From NCBI GenBank assembly GCA_013362295.1, contig JABFWJ010000070.1, positions 1-19,984 of the forward strand: 19,984 nt of DNA, written 5' to 3'. Of the stretch, positions 1-7,665 are shown piece by piece. The notes under the pieces were generated by a model. The model was given only the letters and a program-made list of their open reading frames with translations. It had not been told where the DNA came from and ran no database searches. The position numbers and the translations under genes were made by a program. Source of the DNA: Thermoleophilia bacterium (GTDB lineage Bacteria; Actinomycetota; Thermoleophilia; Gaiellales; Gaiellaceae). Position 1 is the first letter of the stretch; each line of letters starts with the position of its first letter.

Positions 1-25
1 GGCGTTCAGCTTTTGTTCATGTCGG

Positions 26-54
26 TTGACAATCACCCTGACCGCGTTTAGGGT
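26..54 (+). promoter_or_regulatory. Probable sigma-70-type promoter of the catabolic operon
   Basis: A perfect TTGACA -35 box lies at 26-31. After a 17-bp spacer comes TAGGGT (49-54), which fits the actinobacterial TAnnnT -10 box. Transcription would begin around 60-62, only 2-4 bases before the TTG start codon at 64, so the regulator mRNA would be leaderless or nearly so. Leaderless transcripts are common in actinobacteria. The boxes are seen directly; use of the promoter is inferred. Confidence 0.65.
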
Positions 55-63
55 CGGCGCTCC

Positions 64-81
64 TTGTCAGACAACCTGACA
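64..81. promoter_or_regulatory. FadR-type operator palindrome over the start codon
   Basis: TTGTCAGACAA (64-74) is a perfect palindrome (TTGTC-A-GACAA) matching the TNGTNNNACNA pattern typical of FadR-subfamily GntR sites. It overlaps a second perfect inverted repeat, TGTCAG-N5-CTGACA (65-81). The site begins at the predicted start codon and just after the predicted transcription start, ideal for autorepression of the whole operon by the regulator it precedes. Binding is inferred from family knowledge. Confidence 0.65.
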
Positions 82-774
82 GCCGGACCGATCGAGCGCC
101 GCAAGACGTACGAGCTCGTGGCCGAGCGGCTGCTGGGCCTGATCGCCGCCCGCAGCCTGGAGCCGGGGGACTCGGTGCCTGCCGAGCGGGAGCTCGTCGA
201 GGCGTTCAAGGTCGGCCGCTCGTCGGTGCGCGAGGCCCTGCGCATGCTCGAGTCCCGCGGCCTGATCCAGAGCCGTGGGAACGGGACCTTCGCCGTCTCC
301 GAGTTCGGGAATCCCTTGCACGAGTCGCTCGCCCTGCTCGTCGCGGTCGACGAGGCCGACGAGCGCGAGCTGTTCGAGGCGCGGCGGCTGATCGAAGGCG
401 AGACTGCGGCGCTCGCCGCGGAGCGCCGGAACCCCGCGCACCTCGCGCGGATGGCCGCGGCGATCAGTGCGATGGAGGGCGGCCTCGACAGCGAGAGCAC
501 GTACATCGACGCCGACCTGGCTTTCCACCTGACGGTCGCGGAGGCTTCCGGCAACCGCGTCGTCTCGCACCTGATGCACGCGATCCGCGGCCAGGTGCAG
601 CTCGCGCTCGGGACCGCGTTCCTCGTGCCCGGCGGGCCGCAGCGCTCGCTCGAGCAGCACCGCGAGATCCTCGCGGCGATCGAGGCCCGCCGGGCCGACG
701 AGGCGCGGCGCGTGATGCACGACCACATTCAACGCGTCGAGCGCGAGATCCACGAGCTCGGCAGAAGGAGGTAG
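64..774 (+). CDS. GntR/FadR-family transcriptional regulator
   Basis: A 236-residue DNA-binding regulator of the FadR subfamily, probably a ligand-responsive repressor of the downstream operon. The N-terminal winged helix-turn-helix spans roughly residues 14-78, with the typical PAERELVEAF and GRSSVREALRMLESRGLI segments and a GNGTF wing. The C-terminal all-helical FCD domain (about 95-230) has the D-x3-H pattern D151/H155 plus H199 and H221, the usual metal or ligand-binding residues. The TTG at 64 is chosen because an in-frame TAG lies at 49-51, and the next start (GTG at 118) would cut into the first DNA-binding helix. There is no clear Shine-Dalgarno sequence, consistent with a leaderless start. 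The inducer is unknown; it is probably an acid related to the pathway substrate. Confidence 0.92.
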   Translation: MSDNLTAGPIERRKTYELVAERLLGLIAARSLEPGDSVPAERELVEAFKVGRSSVREALRMLESRGLIQSRGNGTFAVSEFGNPLHESLALLVAVDEADERELFEARRLIEGETAALAAERRNPAHLARMAAAISAMEGGLDSESTYIDADLAFHLTVAEASGNRVVSHLMHAIRGQVQLALGTAFLVPGGPQRSLEQHREILAAIEARRADEARRVMHDHIQRVEREIHELGRRR

Positions 775-778
775 AGCG

Positions 779-1666
779 GTGGCCAGGCTCGGTTTCGTCG
801 GGGTGGGCGTGATGGGCGGCGGAATCACGAAGCGCCTCCTCGCCGCCGGGCACGACGTCGTCGGCTACAACCGCACGCGCGAGAAGGCGCAGTGGCTTGT
901 CGACCTCGGCCTGCGGCTGGAGGACACGCCGCGCCGGGTCGCGGAGCAGGCCGACGTCGTGTTCTCGATGGTCACGAACACGAAGGCGCTCGCGGCCGTC
1001 GCGGACGGGCCGGACGGGATCCTCGCCGGCCTCGGGCCCGGGAAGATCTACGTCGACTCGCCCACCGGCACGCCCGAGGCCAGCCGCGCGCTGGCGGCGC
1101 GCGCCGCCGAGACGGGCGCGGTGATGCTCGACGCGCCGGTCTCGGGCTCGGTGTCGACCCTCGAGGAGGGGAAGCTCTCGATCATGGTCGGCGGCGACGA
1201 GGACGCCTTCGCCGAGGTCGAGCCGATCCTGCGCGACATCGGGCCGACGGTCATGCGCATCGGCGACAACGGGCAGGCGCTGCTGATGAAGATCGCGATC
1301 AACCTCAGCCTGCACGTGCAGATGGTCGCGTTCAGCGAGGGCGTGCTCCTCGCCGAGAAGGACGGGATCGACCGCCAGGTCGCGGTCGACGCGATGCTCA
1401 ACTCGGTGATCGCAAGCCCGATGATCAAGTACCGCGGGCCGATGATCCTCGAGCAGCCCGAAGAGGCCTGGTTCAACGTCAACATGATGCAGAAGGACAT
1501 GAACCTCGCCCTCGAGGCCGGCCGGCGGCTCGACGTGCCGATGCCGACCACGGCGGTCTCCAACGAGCTCCTTACGGCGGCGCGCGGGATGGGCCTCGAG
1601 GAGTACGACTTCGCGATCGTCTACGAGGTGCTCGCGCAGATGGCGGGCCTGAAGAAGGTGACCTAG
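779..1666 (+). CDS. NAD(P)-dependent beta-hydroxyacid dehydrogenase (3-hydroxyisobutyrate dehydrogenase / GarR-like)
   Basis: A 295-residue cytoplasmic oxidoreductase of the 3-hydroxyisobutyrate dehydrogenase / tartronate semialdehyde reductase family, interconverting a beta-hydroxy acid and a semialdehyde. It has an N-terminal Rossmann fold with G8-V-G10-V-M-G13, the substrate-binding signature DAPVSGS (118-124), and the catalytic lysine K171 with N175 in the GDNGQALLMKIAIN segment. QKDMNLALE (238-246) is also characteristic. Length is normal. The GTG start has a strong AAGGAGG (765-771) seven bases upstream that runs into the regulator stop codon, so the two genes are coupled. The adjacent aldehyde dehydrogenase gene suggests a shared semialdehyde intermediate. 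The exact substrate cannot be decided from sequence. Confidence 0.9.
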   Translation: MARLGFVGVGVMGGGITKRLLAAGHDVVGYNRTREKAQWLVDLGLRLEDTPRRVAEQADVVFSMVTNTKALAAVADGPDGILAGLGPGKIYVDSPTGTPEASRALAARAAETGAVMLDAPVSGSVSTLEEGKLSIMVGGDEDAFAEVEPILRDIGPTVMRIGDNGQALLMKIAINLSLHVQMVAFSEGVLLAEKDGIDRQVAVDAMLNSVIASPMIKYRGPMILEQPEEAWFNVNMMQKDMNLALEAGRRLDVPMPTTAVSNELLTAARGMGLEEYDFAIVYEVLAQMAGLKKVT

Positions 1667-2656
1667 ATGGCGACGACGGCCTCGACGCCGCTCGGCGTCG
1701 ACAACGAGCTGGCGCTGCGGATGTACCGGCAGATGGTGCGAATCCGCGCGTTCGAGGAGGCGGCCAACGAGCTCTACCGCGGCGCCAAGATGCCCGGCCT
1801 CACACATCTGTACATCGGACAGGAGGCGGTCGCGGTCGGCGCCTGCGAGGCCCTGCGCCGCGACGACTTCATCACCTCCACCCACCGCGGCCATGGGCAC
1901 TGCCTCGCCAAGGGCGCCGACGTGAACCGGATGTTCGCCGAGTTGCTCGGCAAGGGGGCGGGGTACTGCAGGGGCAAGGGCGGGTCGATGCACATCGCGG
2001 ACTTCGAGAACGGCAACCTGGGCGCGAACGCGATCGTCGGGGGCTCGGCCGGGATCGCGACAGGCGCGGCGCAGAGCGCGAAGATGCGCGGCACCGACCA
2101 GGTCGTCGTCTGTTTCTTCGGCGAGGGTGCGCTCGGCCAGGGGCTCGTCTACGAGGTGATGAACATGGCGGCGCTCTGGAAGCTGCCGGTCGTCTACCTC
2201 TGCGAGAACAACCAGTACAACGAGTACACGCACTATTCGGAGACGACGGCCGGCGAGGTCGTCGCCCGTGCCGCCGGCTTCGGGATTCCCGGCGAGGAGG
2301 TCGACGGCCAGGACGTGCTTGCGGTCAACCAGTGCGTGCGCCGCGCCGTCGCGCGCGGGCGCGAGGGCGGCGGGCCGACGTTCGTCGTCGCCAACACCTA
2401 CCGCTTCCACGGCCACCACGTCGGCGACGTCGACCGCGCCTACTACCGCACGAAGGACGAGGAGGAGGACTGGAAGACGAACCGCGACCCGATCACGCGT
2501 CTCGGCGCGCGGCTCGTCGACGCCGCCCTCGCCTCGCCCGAGCAGCTCGAGTCGGTCGCGAACGAGGCGCGCGAGGAGATCGCGGCCGGTGTCCGGTTCG
2601 CGCTCGACGCGCCGTTCCCGGCGGCTTCGGAGGTGACCGACGATGTCTACGCTTGA
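1667..2656 (+). CDS. Thiamine diphosphate-dependent 2-oxoacid/acetoin dehydrogenase E1, alpha subunit
   Basis: A 329-residue E1 alpha subunit of a pyruvate/acetoin/branched-chain 2-oxoacid dehydrogenase-type complex. With E1 beta it would use ThDP to cleave a 2-oxo acid or alpha-hydroxyketone and pass the acyl group to lipoyl-E2. Family landmarks are HRGHGH (73-78), GKGGSMH (104-109), the ThDP motif from GEGA (152-155) to NN (181-182), and YRFHGHHVGD (245-254). The ThDP motif reads G-E-G instead of the usual G-D-G, so a magnesium ligand is Glu153 rather than Asp. The ATG directly follows the previous stop (TAGATG), with AGAAGG at 1653-1658 as ribosome-binding site. The size is in the acetoin dehydrogenase E1 alpha range. 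The substrate is unproven. Confidence 0.92.
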   Translation: MATTASTPLGVDNELALRMYRQMVRIRAFEEAANELYRGAKMPGLTHLYIGQEAVAVGACEALRRDDFITSTHRGHGHCLAKGADVNRMFAELLGKGAGYCRGKGGSMHIADFENGNLGANAIVGGSAGIATGAAQSAKMRGTDQVVVCFFGEGALGQGLVYEVMNMAALWKLPVVYLCENNQYNEYTHYSETTAGEVVARAAGFGIPGEEVDGQDVLAVNQCVRRAVARGREGGGPTFVVANTYRFHGHHVGDVDRAYYRTKDEEEDWKTNRDPITRLGARLVDAALASPEQLESVANEAREEIAAGVRFALDAPFPAASEVTDDVYA

Positions 2657-3653
2657 GACGCAGGCGCCGTCCGGCACGCGCGTGATCACGCAGTCGCAGG
2701 CGGTCAACGAGGCGCTCGCGGAAGAGCTGCGCCGGGACTCGACGGTGTACATCATCGGCGAGGACGTCGCGGAGGCCGGCACGCCGTTCAAGGTGATGTC
2801 GGGGCTCGTCGAGGAGTTCGGGCCGGAGCGCGTGATCGATTCGCCGATCTCCGAGCCGGGCATCACCGGGCTGGCGCTCGGCGCGGCGATGACGGGGATG
2901 CGACCCGTCGTCGACATCATGTTCGGCGACTTCCTGACGTTGATCATGGATCAGCTCGTCAACCAGGCGGCGAAGATCCGGTACATGTCGGGCGGCCACT
3001 TCAAGGCGCCGCTCACGGTCCGCACGACGCTCGGGGCGACGCGCCGGTCGGCGGCGCAGCACTCGCAGTCGCTGCACGCCTGGGTGGCGCACGTGCCGGG
3101 GCTGAAGGTCGCTCTGCCGGCGACGCCGGCGGATGCGAAGGGGCTGATGAAGGCCGCGATCCGCGACGACAACCCGGTCGTCATCTTCGAGGACAAGATG
3201 AACTTCGCGACGAAGGGGCCCGTGCCCGACGACGACGACCTCGTCCTGCCGCTCGGCGTCGCCGACGTGAAGCGGGAGGGCGAGGACGTGACGATCGTCG
3301 CCACCTCCTCGATGGTGTATGTCGCGCTCGAGGCGGCCGACCTGCTCGCCGGCGACGGCATCTCGGCCGAGGTCGTCGATCCGCGCACGCTCGTCCCGCT
3401 CGACCGCGACGGCCTCATCCGGTCCGCGCAGAAGACCGGCCGGGTGGTGGTCGTCGACGAGGGCCATCAGAGCTACGGCGCGTCCGCGGAGCTGGCTGCG
3501 ACGATCGCCGCGGGCGCCTTCTGGGAGCTCGACGCGCCCGTGCAGCGGGCCGGCGCGCTGGACGTGCCCATCCCGTTCTCGCCGGTCCTCGAGGACCAGA
3601 CGGTGCCAACGGGCGAATCGGTCTACGAGCTGGCGAAGGGGCTGGTGAGGTAG
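2643..3653 (+). CDS. 2-oxoacid/acetoin dehydrogenase E1, beta subunit
   Basis: A 336-residue transketolase-like E1 beta subunit that pairs with the preceding E1 alpha. Diagnostic segments are IIGEDV (37-42), SPISEPGITGLALG (67-80) with the ThDP-activating Glu71, DQLVNQAAKIRYMSGG (103-118), and AAQHSQS (137-143) with the active-site His140. The C-terminal transketolase domain follows. The ATG overlaps the E1 alpha end by 14 bases and has GGAGGT (2629-2634) eight bases upstream, indicating translational coupling for a 1:1 complex. Length and motifs are standard. No E3 (lipoamide dehydrogenase) gene is present in the window, so E3 is presumably supplied from elsewhere. Confidence 0.93.
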   Translation: MSTLETQAPSGTRVITQSQAVNEALAEELRRDSTVYIIGEDVAEAGTPFKVMSGLVEEFGPERVIDSPISEPGITGLALGAAMTGMRPVVDIMFGDFLTLIMDQLVNQAAKIRYMSGGHFKAPLTVRTTLGATRRSAAQHSQSLHAWVAHVPGLKVALPATPADAKGLMKAAIRDDNPVVIFEDKMNFATKGPVPDDDDLVLPLGVADVKREGEDVTIVATSSMVYVALEAADLLAGDGISAEVVDPRTLVPLDRDGLIRSAQKTGRVVVVDEGHQSYGASAELAATIAAGAFWELDAPVQRAGALDVPIPFSPVLEDQTVPTGESVYELAKGLVR

Positions 3654-4994
3654 ATGGCGATCAAGTCGTTCGGAACGATGGCGGTGGACTGGGAGCAGCG
3701 GACCGACTTCGACCGGTTGCGCCGCGAGCGCCTCGAGCGCGCGACGAGGCACCTCGAGCAGTCCGAGCTCGGCGCGCTCCTCTGCTTCGACATGGCGAAC
3801 ATCCGCTACATCACCGCGACCCACATCGGGACGTGGGCGATGGACAAGCTGATCCGGTTCTGCCTGCTGACGCGAGACGGCGAGCCGATCATGTGGGACT
3901 TCGGCTCGGCCGCCCGCCACCACAAGCTCTACAACCCGTGGCTCGGCGACGAGCGCTCCCGGGCGGGCATCTCCACGCTGCGCGGGTCGGTGAAGGGCCG
4001 CGCCGAGTCGGTCGCAGAGAAGATCCGCGTCGAGCTCGAGCAGCGCGGGCTGCTCGCAGAGCCGGTCGGTGTCGACATGATCGAGCTGCCGGTCCTCTTC
4101 GCACTGCAGGAGGCGGGGATCACCGTCGTCGACGGGCAGGCGCTGATGCAGGACGTGCGCAAGATCAAGACCGTCGACGAGATCACGTTGCTGAACACGG
4201 CGTGCGCGATGGTCGACTCGGCGTACGACCACCTGTACCGCGCGCTGCGGCCCGGCATCCGCGAGAACGACTGCGTCGCGCTCGTCAACAAGGTGCTGTA
4301 CGAGCTCGGCTCGGAGCACGTCGAGGGCGTGAACGCGATCTCCGGCGAGCGCTGCTCACCGCACCCGCACGTGTTCACCGACCGGATGCTCCGTCCGGGG
4401 GACCCCGCGTACTTCGACATCCTCCACGCCTACAACGGCTACCGCACGTGCTACTACCGCACGTTCGCAGTCGGCTCCGCGTCGCGCGCGCTCGTCGACG
4501 CGTACAAGCGCTCCCGCGACATCCTCGACCGGGCGATCGCGATGATCCGCCCCGGCGTGACGACCGCGGAGGTCGTCGAGACGTTCCCGCGTGCGGAGGA
4601 GTTCGGGTTCCCGGACGAGGAGGCGGCGTTCGCGCTTCAGTACGGACACGGCGTCGGCCTCTCGATCTGGGAGAAGCCGATCTTCTCGCGCCTCGTCTCC
4701 TTCGACTACCCCGAGGTGATCGAGGAGGGGATGGTGTTCGCGCTCGAGACGTTCTGGCCGTCCTCGGACGGCTGGCAGGCGGCCCGAATCGAGGAGCAGC
4801 TCGTCGTCACGGCCGACGGCGCCGAGGTGATCACGCGCTTCCCGGCCGAGGAGCTGCTCGTCACCGCGGGAGGCCAGTACACCGTCGGCGGCCCGCTACC
4901 GCCGGTGCGCGAGGTGACCTCCAACCTGAACAACCCGGATCTCGCGGGCGCCGTCGCGGCCTCCGCGCGCACCGAGGTCGCCGGGGTCGACTGA
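3654..4994 (+). CDS. M24 'pita-bread' family protein, DddP/creatinase-like, with altered metal site
   Basis: A 446-residue protein of the M24 (Xaa-Pro peptidase/creatinase) superfamily. The N-terminal creatinase-like domain (about 15-165) contains CFDMANIRY, and the C-terminal pita-bread domain spans about 175-400. Its length and N-terminal layout recall DddP, the M24-fold dimethylsulfoniopropionate lyase, from memory of that family. Of the five canonical metal ligands, Asp255, His332 (GHGVG), Glu365 and Glu380 are present. The second Asp, in the GY-x2-D-x2-RT motif, is Cys266. Ordinary dipeptidase activity is therefore doubtful; a small-molecule lyase or hydrolase role is more likely. It abuts E1 beta (TAGATG) and sits inside the E1/E2 gene set, an unusual place for an M24 gene. 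ATG 3678 is an alternative start. Substrate unknown. Confidence 0.85.
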   Translation: MAIKSFGTMAVDWEQRTDFDRLRRERLERATRHLEQSELGALLCFDMANIRYITATHIGTWAMDKLIRFCLLTRDGEPIMWDFGSAARHHKLYNPWLGDERSRAGISTLRGSVKGRAESVAEKIRVELEQRGLLAEPVGVDMIELPVLFALQEAGITVVDGQALMQDVRKIKTVDEITLLNTACAMVDSAYDHLYRALRPGIRENDCVALVNKVLYELGSEHVEGVNAISGERCSPHPHVFTDRMLRPGDPAYFDILHAYNGYRTCYYRTFAVGSASRALVDAYKRSRDILDRAIAMIRPGVTTAEVVETFPRAEEFGFPDEEAAFALQYGHGVGLSIWEKPIFSRLVSFDYPEVIEEGMVFALETFWPSSDGWQAARIEEQLVVTADGAEVITRFPAEELLVTAGGQYTVGGPLPPVREVTSNLNNPDLAGAVAASARTEVAGVD

Positions 4995-5006
4995 GTAGAG
5001 GCCGCC

Positions 5007-6167
5007 ATGCCGACGGACGTGATCATGCCGATGCTCGGGATGAGCCAGGACACGGGCAAGGTCCTGAAGTGGCTGCGCGGCGAGGGCGACGCCGTCGCCA
5101 AGGGCGACCCGCTGCTCGAGGTCGAGACGGACAAGGTGACGGTCGAGATCGAAGCGCCGGCGGCCGGCACGCTCTCCGGCATCTCGGCGGCCGAGGGCGA
5201 GGACGTTCCGGTCGGGCGCGCGATCGCCGTCGTGCTCGCCGAGGGCGAGGCGCCCTCGGCGAACGACGCGGCAGCGGCAGCGCCCGCGGCTGACGGGGCG
5301 GATCCTGCTCCGGCCGTGGTGAAGCCGCCGTCCGACCGCTCGTCCCGGCGGCCGCTCGCCTCGCCGAAGGCGCGGCGGCTCGCCGAGGAGCGCGGCCTCC
5401 GCATCGACGAGATCGCGGGCTCGGGACCGAACGGCGCCGTGGTCGCCGCCGACGTGCAGCGCCACGCGCCCGCCGCCCCCGCGCCTGCGCCGGCCTCGTT
5501 CGAGGTCGGCTCGGTGTGGCGGGTGATGGCCGAGCGGACGCAGCGCGCCTGGCAAGAGGTGCCGCACTTCTTCCTCGTGCGGGAGGTCGAGGCGACCCGG
5601 CTCGAGGGCTGGCGCGCGTCCGTGCGGCGGCGAGCCGGGTCGGAGACGGTGACGCACACCGACCTGCTCGTCCGCCTCGTCGCAAGCGCGCTCCGCGAAC
5701 ACCCGCGCGTGAACGCGACGTGGCACGACGGCACGATCGCCGGCAACGAGGACGTCAATATCGGGCTTGCGGTGGCCGCCGACGACGGGCTCGTCGTGCC
5801 GGTGATCGCCGGCGCCGACCGGCTCGAGCTCGCCGAGATCGCTGCGCGCCGGGCGGACCTCGTCACGGCGGCGCGTGCGCGCCGGCTGAAGCCGGCCGAC
5901 GTGCAGGGCGGGACGTTCACGATCTCGAACCTCGGCATGTTCGGCGTCGACGCGTTCATGGCGATCGTCAACGCGCCGCAGGCCGCGATCCTCTCGGTCG
6001 GCCGGATCGCGCAGCGTGCCGTCGTCGTCGACGGCGCCGTCGTCGCCCGGCCGACGCTCGTTCTCGGACTCTCGTTCGACCACCGCGTGGTCGACGGCGC
6101 GGCCGGAGCGAGATTCCTCGACACCCTCGCCGCGCTCGTCGAGGAGCCGGCCGGACTCGTCAGGTAG
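5007..6167 (+). CDS. Dihydrolipoamide acyltransferase (E2) of the 2-oxoacid dehydrogenase-type complex
   Basis: A 386-residue E2 core protein that accepts an acyl group from E1 and transfers it to CoA. The order is a single N-terminal lipoyl domain (1-80, lipoyl-lysine K43 in ETDKVTVE), a flexible Ala/Pro linker (about 82-115), a peripheral-subunit-binding domain (about 116-153), a second Ala/Pro linker, and the catalytic chloramphenicol-acetyltransferase-like domain (about 167-386). The active site is DHRVVDG, with His359 and Asp363. A weak ribosome-binding site, AGAGG, lies just before the ATG, 12 bases after the M24 stop. E1 alpha, E1 beta and E2 thus form a complex lacking only E3. The acyl substrate is not determinable. 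Confidence 0.94.
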   Translation: MPTDVIMPMLGMSQDTGKVLKWLRGEGDAVAKGDPLLEVETDKVTVEIEAPAAGTLSGISAAEGEDVPVGRAIAVVLAEGEAPSANDAAAAAPAADGADPAPAVVKPPSDRSSRRPLASPKARRLAEERGLRIDEIAGSGPNGAVVAADVQRHAPAAPAPAPASFEVGSVWRVMAERTQRAWQEVPHFFLVREVEATRLEGWRASVRRRAGSETVTHTDLLVRLVASALREHPRVNATWHDGTIAGNEDVNIGLAVAADDGLVVPVIAGADRLELAEIAARRADLVTAARARRLKPADVQGGTFTISNLGMFGVDAFMAIVNAPQAAILSVGRIAQRAVVVDGAVVARPTLVLGLSFDHRVVDGAAGARFLDTLAALVEEPAGLVR

Positions 6168-6174
6168 GTGACGC

Positions 6175-7620
6175 ATGGCGACGACCGAGAAGGCAACCGA
6201 GCACGGCGCGATCGTCGCGGGACAGACGCTCCTCGGCGGAGACGGCTATGAGGTGCGCAGCCCCTACGACGGCGCGCTCGTCGGCGTCGTCCATCGCGCC
6301 GGCCCGGCGGACATCGAGCGCGCGATCGCGGCGGCGGCGCGGGCGTTCGAGACGACGCGCAAGCTGCCGAGCTGGCGCCGGGAGGAGATCCTCGACGCGA
6401 TCAGCGCCGGCATCGCGGCGCGCCGCCACGAGCTCGCGCGCACGATCGCGCAGGAAGCCGGCAAGCCGATGAAGGTGGCGCGGATCGAGGTCGACCGCGC
6501 GTCGTTCACCTTCAAGGTCGCCGCCGAGGAGGCGAAGCGCATCTACGGCGAGATCGTCCCGCTCGACTGGCTGCCGGGGAACGAGGGGCGCACGGCGCAC
6601 GTACGCCGCGTGCCCCTCGGCCCGATTGCGGGCATCAGCCCGTTCAACTTCCCGCTCAACCTCGTCGCGCACAAGGTGGCGCCGGCGCTCGCCGCAGGCA
6701 ACCCGATCGTGCTCCGCCCGGCGAGCCAGACGCCGCTGAGCGCACTGAAGCTGGGCGAGATCGTCCTCGAGGCCGGCTGGCCCGAGGAGGCGATCGCGAT
6801 CGTGCCGTCCACGACCGCCGACGCGAGCCCGCTCGTCGAGGACTCCCGGATCAAGCTGCTCACGTTCACGGGTAGCCCCGCCGTCGGCTGGTCGCTGAAG
6901 CCGCGGGCGGGCCGCAAGCGCGTCACGCTCGAGCTCGGCGGCAACGCCGCCGTGATCGTGCATGCCGATGCCGATCCGGACTACGCGGCCGAGCGCATCG
7001 CGTGGGGTGCGACGGTGCAGTCGGGACAGACGTGCATCTCCGTACAGCGCGTCTACGTGCACGAGGCACTCGACGGCTTCGCCGACGACCTCGGCCGCCG
7101 CTTCGGCGACCTGAAGGCGGGCGACCCGCTGGACGACGACACCGACATCGGGCCGCTGATCGACTCGGCGGCGGCCGACCGCGTCGAGGAGTGGCTGCAA
7201 GAGGCGGTCGACGGCGGCGCGACCGTCCTCTGCGGCGGAGGCCGCGACGGCAACACGATCGAGCCCACGGTGCTCACAAACCTTCGCGAGGACATGCGCG
7301 TCTCATGCGAAGAGGTGTTCGCACCCGTTGTGGGGGTCTACCGCTACAGCAACGTCACGGACGCGATCACCGCGGCCGCGACAACGGAGTTCGGCCTGCA
7401 GGCCGGGCTGTTCACGCACGACGTCCGCGTGATCGACAAGGCGTTCGACACGATCGACGTGGGCGGGCTGATGGTCAACGACGTCTCGACGTTCCGCGTC
7501 GACCACATGCCGTACGGCGGCGTCAAGTCGAGCGGCGCCGGCCGTGAGGGCCTGCGCTATGCGATCGAGGAGATGACCGAGCTGAAGCTGTTGGCGTTCA
7601 ACGCGCACGGCGGTCTGTGA
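6175..7620 (+). CDS. NAD(P)-dependent aldehyde dehydrogenase
   Basis: A 481-residue aldehyde dehydrogenase that oxidises an aldehyde or semialdehyde to the acid. The catalytic residues are in place: Asn158 in SPFNFP, Glu253 in LELGGN, and the nucleophile Cys287 in SGQTC. The C-terminal segment NDVSTFRVDHMPYGGVK is typical of the lactaldehyde / glyceraldehyde-3-phosphate / phosphonoacetaldehyde dehydrogenase branch. The usual LKPA cofactor motif reads LRPA (180-183). Length is normal. It starts seven bases after the E2 stop with a partial AGGTAGGTGA ribosome-binding site. With the beta-hydroxyacid dehydrogenase upstream it could form an alcohol-to-aldehyde-to-acid route; the true substrate is unknown. 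Confidence 0.92.
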   Translation: MATTEKATEHGAIVAGQTLLGGDGYEVRSPYDGALVGVVHRAGPADIERAIAAAARAFETTRKLPSWRREEILDAISAGIAARRHELARTIAQEAGKPMKVARIEVDRASFTFKVAAEEAKRIYGEIVPLDWLPGNEGRTAHVRRVPLGPIAGISPFNFPLNLVAHKVAPALAAGNPIVLRPASQTPLSALKLGEIVLEAGWPEEAIAIVPSTTADASPLVEDSRIKLLTFTGSPAVGWSLKPRAGRKRVTLELGGNAAVIVHADADPDYAAERIAWGATVQSGQTCISVQRVYVHEALDGFADDLGRRFGDLKAGDPLDDDTDIGPLIDSAAADRVEEWLQEAVDGGATVLCGGGRDGNTIEPTVLTNLREDMRVSCEEVFAPVVGVYRYSNVTDAITAAATTEFGLQAGLFTHDVRVIDKAFDTIDVGGLMVNDVSTFRVDHMPYGGVKSSGAGREGLRYAIEEMTELKLLAFNAHGGL

Positions 7621-7665
7621 CCGGTGCGAAGGCAATGACGGGATCGGTTTTCAACAGGAGGACAC

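Noticed and set aside
13..32. TTGT...ACAA as a second regulator operator upstream of the promoter
   Set aside because: Only four bases per arm with a 12-base gap. It does not fit the compact FadR-type site seen at 64-74.
464..2947. An 827-codon minus-strand open frame opposite the regulator, hydroxyacid dehydrogenase and E1 genes
   Set aside because: Same antisense-shadow pattern. The plus-strand genes carry clear family motifs and ribosome-binding sites.
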